A stretch of 64,000 nt of DNA, from assembly GCA_036675815.1 (NCBI GenBank), contig JAKFEE010000028.1, positions 62,001 to 126,000 of the forward strand, written 5' to 3'. This DNA comes from JAKFEE01 sp036675815. GTDB taxonomy: Bacteria > Pseudomonadota > Alphaproteobacteria > Rhodospirillales > Magnetospirillaceae. Below the pieces are notes generated by a model. That model did not search any database and was not told the origin of the DNA. It saw only the letters and a program-made list of their open reading frames with translations. Each line of letters begins with the position of its first letter. Position 1 is the first letter of the stretch. Shown in pieces: positions 1 to 8,660 of the stretch. The position numbers and the translations under genes are program-made.

Positions 1-219
1 ATATGGCGACGGTTCGACAGCCTGTTCCGGCTGATCGTCGCCCGACGCAATCCCAACCTCGCCCTGCTGACGGTGGCCGCGCTGGTCGGTGCGCCGGACT
101 ACGGGATGATTGCCGTCGCCGCTTGGACGGCGGTGTCGCTGGTCGTGCATACCATCCAGATCGCCCAGGCCGGCGGCGCACGGCGTGGCGGGCGGCTGGT
201 GTCGTGGCTGGCCCGATGA
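1..219 (+). CDS. CDP-alcohol phosphatidyltransferase family protein, C-terminal end (partial)
   Basis: Only the last 72 residues are in the window, read in frame 1 to the TGA at 217-219. They contain two hydrophobic segments separated by a short polar turn and end in an Arg-rich tail, as in the last membrane helices of CDP-alcohol phosphatidyltransferases. The stop overlaps the next start (ATGA), so it is probably translationally coupled to the lipid kinase. In Caulobacter the ceramide phosphoglycerate genes include a CDP-alcohol transferase beside a lipid kinase and a nucleotidyltransferase, which matches this order. The catalytic motif is upstream of the window, so the family call leans on context. 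Confidence 0.55.
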   Translation: MWRRFDSLFRLIVARRNPNLALLTVAALVGAPDYGMIAVAAWTAVSLVVHTIQIAQAGGARRGGRLVSWLAR

Positions 220-1163
220 CCCGCATCGGCGTCATCAGCAATCCACGCAGCCATGCCAGCAATGCCGGGCAGCTGGCGGACTTCGCCCGGCATTTTCCCA
301 AGGTGCGCTTCGCCGCGCCGCAGTCCCGTGCGGAGCTGCAATCGGTGCTGGCCGACTTCGCCCGGCAGCAGGTCTCCGTCATAGCCGTTGACGGCGGCGA
401 CGGTACGGTCCGCGCCGTCATCACCGACCTGCCCAACGCCTACCCCGGCGATTGGCCCGATCTGGCGCTGCTGGCATCGGGCAAGACCAATGTGATTGCC
501 GCCGACCTTGGCAGCGTCGGCCGTGGCGATCGGGAACTGCGGCGTCTGCTTGCAGCCATCGGCGACGGCACCGCCCGGCGGCGCACGACGCGGCCGGCGC
601 TGGAGGCGGCCTGGGGCGCGGCGCCGGACGAGGTGGTGCGCGGCTTTCTGTTCGGCGCCGCTGCTTTCTCCTACGGCACCATCCTGGCCAACAAGATCCT
701 GCATCCGGCCGGCATCGTGCGCGGCCCGTCGGTGGCGGTATCGATCGCGGAGGTCCTGCGGCGCACCCTGTTCGGCGCGGAGCGCCGCCACTTGGCCCAG
801 GGCGAGATGATGCACATCGCCGCCGACGGCGACGACCGTGGCGAAGGCCGCCGCTTCATCCTGCTGGCGACGACACTGAACCGCCTGATGCTTGGGCTGT
901 GGCCGTTCTGGGGCGAAGGGGACGCCCCCATTCACTGGCTCGACGTCTCGGCCCCGCCGCAACGCCTGCTGCGCGGCATCGCCGCGGCGGCGCGCGGGCG
1001 ACCGCGCCCTTGGATGGCCGCCGCCGGCTGGGGCAGCGGCCGGGCGCAAGGACTCGATCTGGGATTCGACCACCCGTTCATCGTCGACGGCGACATCTAT
1101 CCTGCCGTGAGCGGCAATCTTCGCCTGTCGGTGACCCGGCCCATCGGGTTCCTGTCGCCATGA
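216..1163 (+). CDS. Diacylglycerol/ceramide kinase-like lipid kinase
   Basis: A 315-residue protein with the DAGK catalytic fold. The nucleotide-binding GGDGT motif is at residues 60-64, preceded by an N-terminal strand (TRIGVISNP) typical of the family. The ATG at 216 is chosen because the N-terminus then begins with that strand and overlaps the upstream stop. It is followed by a nucleotidyltransferase gene with another 4-nt overlap. The facing operon makes the sphingoid base, so the kinase is more likely a ceramide kinase (CpgB type, known from Caulobacter) than a diacylglycerol kinase. The substrate is inferred from context; the kinase family is clear from the sequence. Confidence 0.85.
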   Translation: MTRIGVISNPRSHASNAGQLADFARHFPKVRFAAPQSRAELQSVLADFARQQVSVIAVDGGDGTVRAVITDLPNAYPGDWPDLALLASGKTNVIAADLGSVGRGDRELRRLLAAIGDGTARRRTTRPALEAAWGAAPDEVVRGFLFGAAAFSYGTILANKILHPAGIVRGPSVAVSIAEVLRRTLFGAERRHLAQGEMMHIAADGDDRGEGRRFILLATTLNRLMLGLWPFWGEGDAPIHWLDVSAPPQRLLRGIAAAARGRPRPWMAAAGWGSGRAQGLDLGFDHPFIVDGDIYPAVSGNLRLSVTRPIGFLSP

Positions 1164-2086
1164 CCGATGGCCTGACAACGCACATTCTCGAGGCACTGCG
1201 CCGGCCGCTGCTGCCCGAGATAGCCGAATTTGCCGGCACTTTGGCGGCAGGCGACTCGGTGGTGGCGGTGCTGTTCTACGGCTCGTGCCTGCGTGACGCC
1301 ACGATCTCCGGCGTGCTCGACTTCTATGTGGTGGTGGACGACTACCGGCGATATCACCGCGGCAGACTGGCGGCGATGGCTAATGCCATGCTGCCGCCGA
1401 CGGTATCATTCGCCCAATCGGGCACGACGGCGGGTCCCTGCGCCAAGGTGGCGGTGATCTCGCTGCGACAGTTCACCCGCCGGATGCGGGGCGGCAGCAT
1501 GGACACCACGCTGTGGGCGCGTTTCTGCCAGCCGGCGGCGCTGGCCCACGTCCGCGACGAGGCCACCGCCATGGCGATTGCCGAGGCCCTGGCCGATGCC
1601 GCCGCCACCGCCGCCGCCTGGGCGGTCCGACTCGGCCCCGAACAGGGCAGCGCGGCCAAATATTGGACGGGATTGTTCCGCCATACCTATGGGGCCGAAC
1701 TGCGCGTCGAGAAGGCCGGCCGGGCGCAGGTCGTCTACGACCACGCCGCCGAGCATTTCGACGGCCTGCTGGCGCCGGCGCTGGCGCGGGCGGGCATCAT
1801 GGTCGAGGAAACGCCTGCGGGCGAGATGCGCCCGCGCGTTACATCAGACGAGCGGCGGGCGGCCCGAATCGCCTGGCAGCGGCGGCGCCGGGCCGGCAAG
1901 GCGCTCAATATCGCACGGCTGGTGAAGGCGGCCTTCACCTTCGAGAACGCGGTGGACTACATCGTGTGGAAGATCGAGCGCCACGCCGCGCAGCCGGTCG
2001 CGCTGCGCCCGTGGCAACGCCGGCACCCGGTGCTCGCCGCCCCGGCGCTGCTGTGGCGGCTCTACCGCCGGGGCATGGTGCGCTGA
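1160..2086 (+). CDS. Nucleotidyltransferase-fold protein of the sphingolipid cluster
   Basis: A 308-residue protein with a nucleotidyltransferase signature near the N-terminus: FYGS at 39-42 followed by acidic residues D54 and D60/D61 in a hydrophobic strand (LDFYVVVDD). This resembles the Tam41/Mmp37 CDP-diacylglycerol synthase arrangement. The C-terminal third is basic and probably membrane-associated. It overlaps the lipid kinase stop by 4 nt. Next to a ceramide-kinase-like gene and a CDP-alcohol transferase, it most simply activates phosphorylated ceramide as a CDP-lipid for head-group addition. That role is an inference; a related gene sits in the same cluster in Caulobacter. Confidence 0.7.
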   Translation: MTDGLTTHILEALRRPLLPEIAEFAGTLAAGDSVVAVLFYGSCLRDATISGVLDFYVVVDDYRRYHRGRLAAMANAMLPPTVSFAQSGTTAGPCAKVAVISLRQFTRRMRGGSMDTTLWARFCQPAALAHVRDEATAMAIAEALADAAATAAAWAVRLGPEQGSAAKYWTGLFRHTYGAELRVEKAGRAQVVYDHAAEHFDGLLAPALARAGIMVEETPAGEMRPRVTSDERRAARIAWQRRRRAGKALNIARLVKAAFTFENAVDYIVWKIERHAAQPVALRPWQRRHPVLAAPALLWRLYRRGMVR

Positions 2087-2092
2087 GGCGCG

Positions 2093-3310
2093 TCAGACCG
2101 CGAGGGCGCGCTGTGGGGCGGCGACGACACCCAACATCTGACCGACAAGGGTGAAGGCGGCCAGCGCCTTGTTGAGCTGCGCCGGCGTGTGAGCGGCGCT
2201 GACGCTGGTGCGCAGCAGCGGCTGATTGGTCGGCGTCGCCGGCGGCAGCGCCAGATTGACGTAGATTCCCTGATCGAGCAGCGCGTTCCAAAAGGCCACC
2301 GCGACCTCGACCGAGGGCAGCCGCAAGGACACGATCGGCGTCGCCTGCGGGCCGAGATCGAACCCGGCCTCGGCCAGGCCATCATACAGATGGCGGGCGT
2401 TGCTCATCACCCGATTGCGCAGATCGGCGCCGCGCTGAACGCGGGTGAGGGCGCTGCCCACCGACGCGGCGATCGATGGCGGCAGCGAGGCGGTGAACAT
2501 GTAGGGGCGGCAGGCGACGCGCAGGAGATCGAAATCCTCGATGTCCGAGACGCAGAAACCGCCGATGGCGCCTAGGCTCTTGCTGAAGGTGCCGACGATG
2601 AAATCGACGTCGGCCTCGGTGCCCGTGGCCTCGGCCAGGCCGCGGCCGTTGGCGCCGAGGACGCCCAGCGAATGGGCCTCGTCGACGATCAGGTAGGCAC
2701 CGGCCGCGCGGGTCACCGCGGCAATCTCCTTCAGCGGCGCGCAGTCGCCGAGCATGCTGTAGATGCCCTCGACGACGACGACGCGGTGGCCGGGCTGGTC
2801 TTCGAGGCGCCGCAGCCGCCGCTCCAGGTCGGCAGGGTCGCTGTGGCGGAAGCGGATCACCTCGGCGGTGCCCAGCTTGCATGCATCATAGATGCTGGCA
2901 TGGCTGTCGGCGTCGATCAGCAGGTGATCCTCGCGGCCGGCCAGGGTCGAGATGATGCCGAGATTGGCCTGATAGCCGGTGGTGAACACCATGGCATGGC
3001 GACGGCCGAAGAAGTCGGCGATGCGCCGCTCGAGCTCGGCATGCCGGCGATATGAACCGTTGGCGATGCGCGACCCGGTCGTCCCGGTGCCGCTTTCCTG
3101 AAGGGCCTGGACCGCCTCGTCGAGGGATTCGGCGTCGAAGGTCAGGCCCAGGTAGTTGTTGGTCCCGAGCAGTATGACCTTGCGGCCGCTCAAGGTGCCC
3201 TCGGTGGGCGAGTCCACCGAATCGAACGTCACGCCGAAGGGGTCGCGGCCGATGGCGCGGACGGCTGAATAGGCGTCGCGAAGCGGCGCGAATTTGGCGA
3301 GGAGCGACAT
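2093..3310 (-). CDS. spt: Serine palmitoyltransferase (alpha-oxoamine synthase family)
   Basis: A 405-residue PLP enzyme that condenses an acyl thioester with serine to 3-ketosphinganine. The family motifs are present: TGSRIANGSYRRH near 78-90, the cofactor-stacking and Asp region DEAHSLG (D210, H213), and the Schiff-base lysine in GTFSKSLGAIGG (K244). KAPA synthase and 2-amino-3-ketobutyrate ligase share these motifs. The choice of SPT rests on the adjacent dedicated ACP (stop and start overlap as TGATG), the reductase and the acyl-AMP ligase, an arrangement found in alphaproteobacterial sphingolipid operons. It is the last gene of the operon and converges on the nucleotidyltransferase gene 7 nt away. 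Confidence 0.9.
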   Translation of the reverse strand: MSLLAKFAPLRDAYSAVRAIGRDPFGVTFDSVDSPTEGTLSGRKVILLGTNNYLGLTFDAESLDEAVQALQESGTGTTGSRIANGSYRRHAELERRIADFFGRRHAMVFTTGYQANLGIISTLAGREDHLLIDADSHASIYDACKLGTAEVIRFRHSDPADLERRLRRLEDQPGHRVVVVEGIYSMLGDCAPLKEIAAVTRAAGAYLIVDEAHSLGVLGANGRGLAEATGTEADVDFIVGTFSKSLGAIGGFCVSDIEDFDLLRVACRPYMFTASLPPSIAASVGSALTRVQRGADLRNRVMSNARHLYDGLAEAGFDLGPQATPIVSLRLPSVEVAVAFWNALLDQGIYVNLALPPATPTNQPLLRTSVSAAHTPAQLNKALAAFTLVGQMLGVVAAPQRALAV

Positions 3311-3567
3311 CAGACGGGGGCGTCCTTTTTCAGCGAGCGGATCGTTGCGACAAGATCCTCGATGGTCTCCACACCGGCGATGCGGTCCATGGGGATCGAC
3401 ACGTCGAAGGTTTCTTCGAGCGTCAGAACGAAATTCATCACGGCGAGGGAGTCCAGACCGAGATCGCGCGTCACCGACGTCGCCGGGGTGACGCTGACTT
3501 GCCGCGGCGCCACTTTTGCGATTTCACGCACGATGGTGTCGAGAATTTCCGTATCGGTGTTCATCAC
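3310..3567 (-). CDS. Acyl carrier protein dedicated to sphingolipid synthesis
   Basis: An 85-residue acidic ACP with the phosphopantetheine attachment motif DLGLDSL, modified serine at about residue 40. It starts with two methionines (3567 or 3564). Its stop overlaps the start of the serine palmitoyltransferase gene by one base, implying coupling. It corresponds to the AcpR-type carrier of Caulobacter, which is loaded by an acyl-AMP ligase and feeds the acyl chain to the palmitoyltransferase. A 125-nt gap with nothing recognisable separates it from the upstream reductase gene. Confidence 0.9.
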   Translation of the reverse strand: MMNTDTEILDTIVREIAKVAPRQVSVTPATSVTRDLGLDSLAVMNFVLTLEETFDVSIPMDRIAGVETIEDLVATIRSLKKDAPV

Positions 3568-3692
3568 TCGGTTCCAGAATCCTTACGCTAAGGCCGCACC
3601 AACCGTAACAATCCCGCTCCCGGCAACCAACCCGCCGAAACTGGAATGCTACAAAATCGCGGTATCCCGCGCCCCAGTGCGTCCCTGCCCAA

Positions 3693-4646
3693 CTACCCCT
3701 CGCGGGGGAGGCATCCGTTGATCCTATACCATTTGGCGGTTTCCGCAAAGCCAGTAGGTAGGTCAATACGCGGCTGCCATAGCTCGTATGGGGGGCGGTT
3801 TTGCGGATTTGCCCCCCAATCCTTGTGGAGTATTTCGCGTGCCTTGCCGATCGTCAGCATCGCCGGGCGGCGACGCAACGCCGCGGCGGCACCGGAAGCG
3901 GCGCCGGCGAGACGCCAAACGCCGTCGGGCAGCCGCCAAAGCCGCGGCGGCACGGCGACGGCGCATGCCGCCGCGACGGCGATTTCCGGCCAGGTGTAAC
4001 CGTCGGCTTGCGCATCGGTCAGTTCGTAGATTTGGCCAGCGGAGCCGCCGCGACACAGCGCGACGATGGCCTCGGCCGCGTCGGCGGCATGAATGAGGCC
4101 GACCCGCGCCGTCTTCGAGCGCGGGCAGACCAACACGCGGTGGGCCGCGGCACGGAACAGGGTCAGCGTCTCCACGTCCCAGGGGCCGTACACCGCGGCG
4201 GGCCGCGCAATGATGAAATCCCGGGCGCCGGTCAGCGCCGCCTCCGCCGCGCCCTTGCTGGCCGCGTAATGGGACAGGCGCGGTTCGCGCGCCGCCAGCG
4301 ATGAGACCAGGACCAGTCGGGCCGCCGGCGCCTTTTCGGCGACAATGGCGGCGAGACGCGCGGTGCCATGGGCATTGACGCGAAAGAAATCGGCGCGATT
4401 GAGCGCCTTGATGAGGCCCGCAGCATGAATGACGACGTCGGCGCCGGTGCACAGCCGGCGCAGGGCCAGATCGTCATCGAGGCCGCCCAGCACGATTTCC
4501 GGGGACACGCCGTCGAGTTGGGGGTGCAGCGGGTCGCGCCGCACCAGGAGCCGCACGCGCCAGCCAGCATCCGCCAGGGCGCGAACGACGTAACGGCCGA
4601 GGAACCCGGTGCCGCCGGTGACGGCTGCCAGGCCCGCCTGCGTCAC
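3693..4646 (-). CDS. NAD-dependent epimerase/dehydratase-family reductase, probable ketosphinganine/ceramide reductase
   Basis: A 317-residue extended short-chain dehydrogenase. The Rossmann motif TGGTGFLGR follows immediately after the N-terminus and a YAASK-type catalytic Tyr/Lys pair lies mid-protein (SHYAASKGAAE). The start is the GTG at 4646, because GTGA overlaps the stop of the upstream acyl-AMP ligase and puts the Rossmann strand at residues 5-15. In Caulobacter the analogous gene (CerR, NDUFA9-like) reduces the keto group during ceramide formation. That function is assigned here by position in the operon. Confidence 0.82.
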   Translation of the reverse strand: MTQAGLAAVTGGTGFLGRYVVRALADAGWRVRLLVRRDPLHPQLDGVSPEIVLGGLDDDLALRRLCTGADVVIHAAGLIKALNRADFFRVNAHGTARLAAIVAEKAPAARLVLVSSLAAREPRLSHYAASKGAAEAALTGARDFIIARPAAVYGPWDVETLTLFRAAAHRVLVCPRSKTARVGLIHAADAAEAIVALCRGGSAGQIYELTDAQADGYTWPEIAVAAACAVAVPPRLWRLPDGVWRLAGAASGAAAALRRRPAMLTIGKAREILHKDWGANPQNRPPYELWQPRIDLPTGFAETAKWYRINGCLPREG

Positions 4647-6379
4647 GCGGCGCCCACCGCGGGGGCCGTCGCCCACGCCCCGGCGAGATACATCTGTCGG
4701 GCGCGGCTGCGGCTCAACTTTCCGGAGGAGGTGTGCGGCAGGCTGTTGTTCGGCACCAGAACGACGATGCCCTCCAGGCCATGCCGCGCCAGCAGCACGC
4801 CGTGGATCGCCGCCCGCAATTGCTCGCGGACCGCCGCATCGGCGCTGCGGCACTGCGCGAGGATGACGACGGTTTCGCCGCCGTCGGCGTCGACCGAAAA
4901 GGCGGCGATGTCGCCCGGGCGCACGCCCTCGACCTCATGCTCGATCGACCACTCCAGATCCTGCGGCCATACGTTGCGCCCGTTGACGATGATCAGATCC
5001 TTGGCGCGACCGGTGATCACCACGGCGCCGTCACGCAGATAGCCCAGATCGCCGGTGTTCAACCAGCCGTCGTCGCCAATGGCCTCGGCCGTTTCGCTCG
5101 GGCGGGCGAAATACTCGCGCATGATGCTGGGGCCGCGCACATGGATACGCCCCACCCGGCCCTCGGGAACGACCTGGCCGGACTCGTCTCGCACTTCGAG
5201 CTGGTGGCCCGAGAGAACCTTGCCGCATTTCACGAATTCACGGCTGCGCGCCACCCCCGGCTCGGCAACAACGGCGATGCCCTCACGCTCCAGGCGATCG
5301 ACATCGATCTCCTCCGACTCGACACCGTTGTCGAGCGGCGCGAAGCTGATCGCCAGGGTGGCTTCGGCCATGCCGTAGCTCGGGATGAAGGCGGTGTGGC
5401 GAAAGCCGTAGGGGGCGAAGGCCTCGGCAAAGCCGGCCAAGACCCCGGGGCGGATCATGTCGCCGCCGATCCCCGCCCCGCGCCATGTCCGCAGATCGAG
5501 ATCGGCCACCCTGGCCGTCTGCGCGCGGCGTCGGCACAGGTCGTAGCCGAAGCTGGGGCTGAACGACAGGGAGCCGCCGTTGCGGCTGATCAGCGTCGGC
5601 CACAGCAGGGGCCGGCGGGCAAACTCGCTGGTCGGCACCAGGTCCAGCGACATCTGGGCGACGATGGGGGTGAGCAGGAAACCCACCAGGCCCATGTCGT
5701 GATACATCGGCAGCCACGACACGCAGCGGTCGCCAGCCTGCACGTTCAGGCCGTGGCGGACGATCGCCGCGGTATTGCTGAGGAGCGCCCGGTGGGTTAC
5801 GGCCACGCCGACGGGAAATCGCGTGCTGCCCGACGAGAACTGCAGATAGGCCAAGGCATCGGGGTCGGGCGGCGGCAGGTCGACATTCGATTCCGCGAGA
5901 GCCGACAACTCCGCCACGGTGCCGATGAACTTCACCGTAGCCTCGGCCACCGCCTCCGCCAGCCATTCGCGCAGCGACTCGGGGATGATCACCGCCGAGG
6001 CATCGGCCAGCCGGACCATGCGCTGGATCAACTCGACATAGGGCTGGCGTCCGCCGAATGCCGCCGGCATCGGCATCGGTGCCGGCACCAGGCCCGCATA
6101 CTGACAGGCGGTGAACGCACGCACGAAATCGCCATCGGTGGACGCGACGATGGCGGCGCGCTCTCCCGCACGCAGGCCGGCAGCGATCATCTTCCTGGCG
6201 AGGACGAGCGCCTGCTCGCGGAGATCGCGGTAGGAGAGAGCTTCGCCGAGACTGCCCCGGCCGTCATAAAAGTTGATGCCGCAGGACCCGCGCGACGCAT
6301 AATCCAGGCCATCGCACAACGTCTCGAAGTCGGCGGCTCGGAACGGCAGACCGCTCGAAGTCGGCGTCGGCTGGGACAT
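4643..6379 (-). CDS. Fatty acyl-AMP ligase / acyl-ACP synthetase of the sphingolipid operon
   Basis: A 578-residue adenylate-forming enzyme. It has the P-loop motif LQFSSGSTRFPVGV near residues 187-200, the A5-type YGMAEATL, and the A7/A8 region WLNTGDLGYLRDG followed by TGRAKDLIIVNGRN, as in fatty acyl-AMP ligases that load an ACP. It is the first gene of the minus-strand sphingolipid run and overlaps the reductase by 4 nt. Its likely job is to load the adjacent ACP with a fatty acid, as the AasR protein does in Caulobacter. A ceramide synthase (second acylation) was not found in the window. Confidence 0.88.
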   Translation of the reverse strand: MSQPTPTSSGLPFRAADFETLCDGLDYASRGSCGINFYDGRGSLGEALSYRDLREQALVLARKMIAAGLRAGERAAIVASTDGDFVRAFTACQYAGLVPAPMPMPAAFGGRQPYVELIQRMVRLADASAVIIPESLREWLAEAVAEATVKFIGTVAELSALAESNVDLPPPDPDALAYLQFSSGSTRFPVGVAVTHRALLSNTAAIVRHGLNVQAGDRCVSWLPMYHDMGLVGFLLTPIVAQMSLDLVPTSEFARRPLLWPTLISRNGGSLSFSPSFGYDLCRRRAQTARVADLDLRTWRGAGIGGDMIRPGVLAGFAEAFAPYGFRHTAFIPSYGMAEATLAISFAPLDNGVESEEIDVDRLEREGIAVVAEPGVARSREFVKCGKVLSGHQLEVRDESGQVVPEGRVGRIHVRGPSIMREYFARPSETAEAIGDDGWLNTGDLGYLRDGAVVITGRAKDLIIVNGRNVWPQDLEWSIEHEVEGVRPGDIAAFSVDADGGETVVILAQCRSADAAVREQLRAAIHGVLLARHGLEGIVVLVPNNSLPHTSSGKLSRSRARQMYLAGAWATAPAVGAA

Positions 6380-6488
6380 GCTTGCTTCTCCAAGTTCTTG
6401 AGCTTGGCCGGTGCGTCAAGGGACATCGTCCATTGATATCAGCGGCGGCCGCAAGCGTCGGCTTCACAGCACGAACGGCCTGGGCCGG

Positions 6489-6579
6489 TGGCGGAGGGAG
6501 AGGGATTCGAACCCTCGATACCCTTTTGGGGTATACACACTTTCCAGGCGTGCGCCTTCGACCGCTCGGCCATCCCTCC
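6489..6579 (-). tRNA. tRNA-Ser (GGA)
   Basis: The minus strand folds as a class II tRNA. A 7-bp acceptor stem GGAGGGA/TCCCTCC is followed by a G discriminator and an encoded CCA. The anticodon loop CTGGAAA gives anticodon GGA. The long variable arm has the stem ACCCC/GGGGT around AAAA, and the T-arm contains GGTTCGAATCC. Length is 91 nt including CCA. Confidence 0.97.
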
Positions 6580-6744
6580 GTCAAAGCCGGCGAGGCTTGC
6601 GGAGCCGGCAAATTAAACGAGCGTCCCCGCCATTGCAATGCCGTTTTAGTCGGCCATTTCACCGCAAAATGCGGAAATTTCTTGCCAAGCCATTCAACCG
6701 GACACACTACTTTAACTTAGGGGGTAGAAGCATCGGGGGGCGCC

Positions 6745-7044
6745 ATGCTGATAGGTCGCGTTGTGGGGCGAATGCTGCTGGCCGTGGCGGTCGTGTTGGC
6801 ATCGGGGGACGTCGTCCTGGCGTTTGGTCCGGGGGAGCATGCCGGGATCGCCACCGGCGAGGTGGTGACGTTGTTGTCGGGCCATCCCACGCCGGAAGGG
6901 CTGATCCCCGGCATCGCCGGGCTGAGGGCGCTGATAAGCTTTCTGCTCGAGCTGCCCGCCTGGGCCGTGATCGGCCCCATCGGCGCCGCCATCTGCTGGC
7001 TGTGCCGGCGCCGCCCGAAACGTTACCGCTTCCGCCCCGGCTGA
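6745..7044 (+). CDS. Small membrane/exported protein of unknown function
   Basis: A 99-residue protein with a hydrophobic N-terminal segment (about residues 8-27) that could be a signal peptide or membrane anchor. A second hydrophobic stretch (about 71-88) ends in a Cys and an Arg/Lys-rich tail, consistent with a cytoplasmic C-terminus. No family was recognised. A GGGGGGCGCC stretch just before the ATG may act as ribosome-binding site. It lies between tRNA-Ser and panD on the plus strand with its own 165-nt upstream gap. Confidence 0.6.
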   Translation: MLIGRVVGRMLLAVAVVLASGDVVLAFGPGEHAGIATGEVVTLLSGHPTPEGLIPGIAGLRALISFLLELPAWAVIGPIGAAICWLCRRRPKRYRFRPG

Positions 7045-7142
7045 GTGGCGCCGCCAAAGCGGCAGACCATGGCGGAATTCGCGCTTGCACCGCGGAGCGT
7101 GGTGGGCTAGGTGCAGACACCACCCCCTGTTCGGAAGCTCCG

Positions 7143-7682
7143 ATGATCAAGGTCATTCGCGCCAAGCTGCACGGCATCCGCGTCACCAATGCCGATCTCA
7201 ACTACCACGGCTCCATCACTCTGGATCCCGAGGTTTGCGACCAGGCCGGCATCTACCCGCTGGAATTCGTCGAGATCTGGAACAAGAATTCGGGCGCCCG
7301 CATCAGCACTTACGTCATCTATGGCGAGCCTGGTTCGCGCTGCTGCATCCTCAACGGCGCGGCGGCCCGCACGTGTCAACTGGGTGACGAGATGATCATC
7401 GCCACGTCCGATTACACCACGCCGGACAAGCTGCACGAGCTGAAGCCGCGCATCCTGACCTTCCTGCCCGACAATCGCGTCGACCAGGTGCTGTTGTACG
7501 ACGTGTACCCCAGCGAGCAGCGGGCCTATGACTTCCGCATCGTCGACGCCTCGAGCCACGCCCTGGAAAGCAGCCATACCTGGGCCAATGTGGACATCGC
7601 CGCAGTCCGTGCCGATCTGAAGAGCAAGGGCTGGGCCGACAGCGACATCAACGCCTTCGTATCGGACCATCTCGCCCTTTAA
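7143..7682 (+). CDS. panD: Aspartate 1-decarboxylase, C-terminally extended
   Basis: Pyruvoyl-dependent decarboxylase converting aspartate to beta-alanine for pantothenate and CoA synthesis. The self-cleavage site is visible as HGSIT, with processing expected between Gly23 and Ser24. The core carries the family features GAAARTCQLGDEMIIA and NxxR-type strands. At 179 residues it is about 50 longer than the usual 126-residue enzyme. The extension (about 127-179) is hydrophilic and helix-rich with no recognised domain. It is followed by a YjbQ-like gene and a uracil-DNA-glycosylase-family gene at short spacing, probably one transcript. Confidence 0.9.
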   Translation: MIKVIRAKLHGIRVTNADLNYHGSITLDPEVCDQAGIYPLEFVEIWNKNSGARISTYVIYGEPGSRCCILNGAAARTCQLGDEMIIATSDYTTPDKLHELKPRILTFLPDNRVDQVLLYDVYPSEQRAYDFRIVDASSHALESSHTWANVDIAAVRADLKSKGWADSDINAFVSDHLAL

Positions 7683-7696
7683 GGGACGAACGGGCC

Positions 7697-8068
7697 ATGA
7701 AACAAGCGCAGGACATCCTGACCGTCGGCACCAAGCGCCGTGGCCATCACAACGTCACCGGCCAGGTATCCGGCTGGCTTGGCAAACAGGATGTGGCGAC
7801 CGGCGTACTGACGGTGTTGGTGCAGCATGTGCGCGCGGCGCTGACCATTCGCGAGAACGTCGATCGCGACGATCTGCACGCGTTTTTCCGCACCATCGAG
7901 GGCGACGAGCCCCCGGTCGCCGAAACGGCGCCGCTTTATGCGACGCAGCTGGCCATTCCGGTGCGCGAGGGCCGCATGACTTTGGGGCCGCGCCAGTGCC
8001 TCTTCCTGTACGAGGACCGGGATGCGGCCCAGAACCGCAATCTCGTCGTCCACGTGATCGGAGAGTGA
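7697..8068 (+). CDS. YjbQ/UPF0047-like protein, shortened
   Basis: A 123-residue protein resembling the YjbQ family (secondary thiamine-phosphate synthase): VQHVRAALTIRENVD parallels the family HTSASLTINEN motif, and CLFLYEDRD parallels the C-terminal strand with its HR/DR ending. Typical members are about 138 residues and carry an HDYEG/MPAHIK-type stretch in the middle. That stretch is not visible here, and the first His/Ser of the motif is altered. Catalytic activity is therefore doubtful. It lies 14 nt after panD and 7 nt before the next gene. Confidence 0.7.
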   Translation: MKQAQDILTVGTKRRGHHNVTGQVSGWLGKQDVATGVLTVLVQHVRAALTIRENVDRDDLHAFFRTIEGDEPPVAETAPLYATQLAIPVREGRMTLGPRQCLFLYEDRDAAQNRNLVVHVIGE

Positions 8069-8075
8069 CGCCCCG

Positions 8076-8660
8076 GTGACCGACCTGGAGCGGCTGCTGG
8101 CCGAGGTGGGCGCCTGCCAGGCCTGCGCAGCCGAGCTGCCGCTGGGTCCACGGCCGGTGGTGCGCGCGTCGCCGACGGCGCGCATCCTCATCGTCGGTCA
8201 AGCCCCGGGAACCCGGGTGCATGAGACCGGCATTCCGTGGAACGACCCGTCCGGCGACCGCCTGCGCCAATGGCTGGCCTTGGACAAGGCGGCATTCTAC
8301 GACGACAGCCGCATCGCCATCATCCCCATGGGCCTGTGTTATCCCGGCCGCGCCCCCGGCGGCGGCGACCTGCCGCCGCGCCGCGAATGCGCGCCGTTAT
8401 GGCATCGGCGCCTACTGGCGCACCTGCCCGACATTCGCCTGACCCTGCTGGTCGGCTCCTATGCCCAGGCCCATTACCTGGCGGCGCGGCGTAAGCCCAC
8501 CATGACCGAGACGGTGCGGGCCTGGCACGAATATCTGCCGGCGATGGTGCCCCTGCCCCACCCTAGCTGGCGCACCACCGCATGGCTGAGGCGCAACCCC
8601 TGGTTCGCCGACGAGCTTTTGCCCGAGTTGCGGGTGATGGTCAGGAATGCGATCCGCTGA
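8076..8660 (+). CDS. Uracil-DNA glycosylase family protein
   Basis: A 194-residue protein with the UDG-fold signatures. An N-terminal CQAC pair (residues 14-17) is followed by the water-activating motif GQAPGTRVHETGIPWNDPSGDRL and, near the C-terminus, PLPHPSWR in the position of the DNA-intercalating loop. It starts at GTG 8076, 7 nt after the previous stop. This subgroup lacks the full four-cysteine cluster of family 4/5 enzymes, so an iron-sulfur cluster is uncertain. It presumably acts in DNA repair. Its 3' end overlaps the convergent DUF155 gene by 20 nt. Confidence 0.82.
   Translation: MTDLERLLAEVGACQACAAELPLGPRPVVRASPTARILIVGQAPGTRVHETGIPWNDPSGDRLRQWLALDKAAFYDDSRIAIIPMGLCYPGRAPGGGDLPPRRECAPLWHRRLLAHLPDIRLTLLVGSYAQAHYLAARRKPTMTETVRAWHEYLPAMVPLPHPSWRTTAWLRRNPWFADELLPELRVMVRNAIR

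Noticed and set aside
4647..4853. Upstream extension of the reductase gene into the acyl-AMP ligase gene
   Set aside because: The GTG at 4646 overlaps the ligase stop by 4 nt and puts the Rossmann strand at the N-terminus; the extension is out-of-frame ligase sequence.
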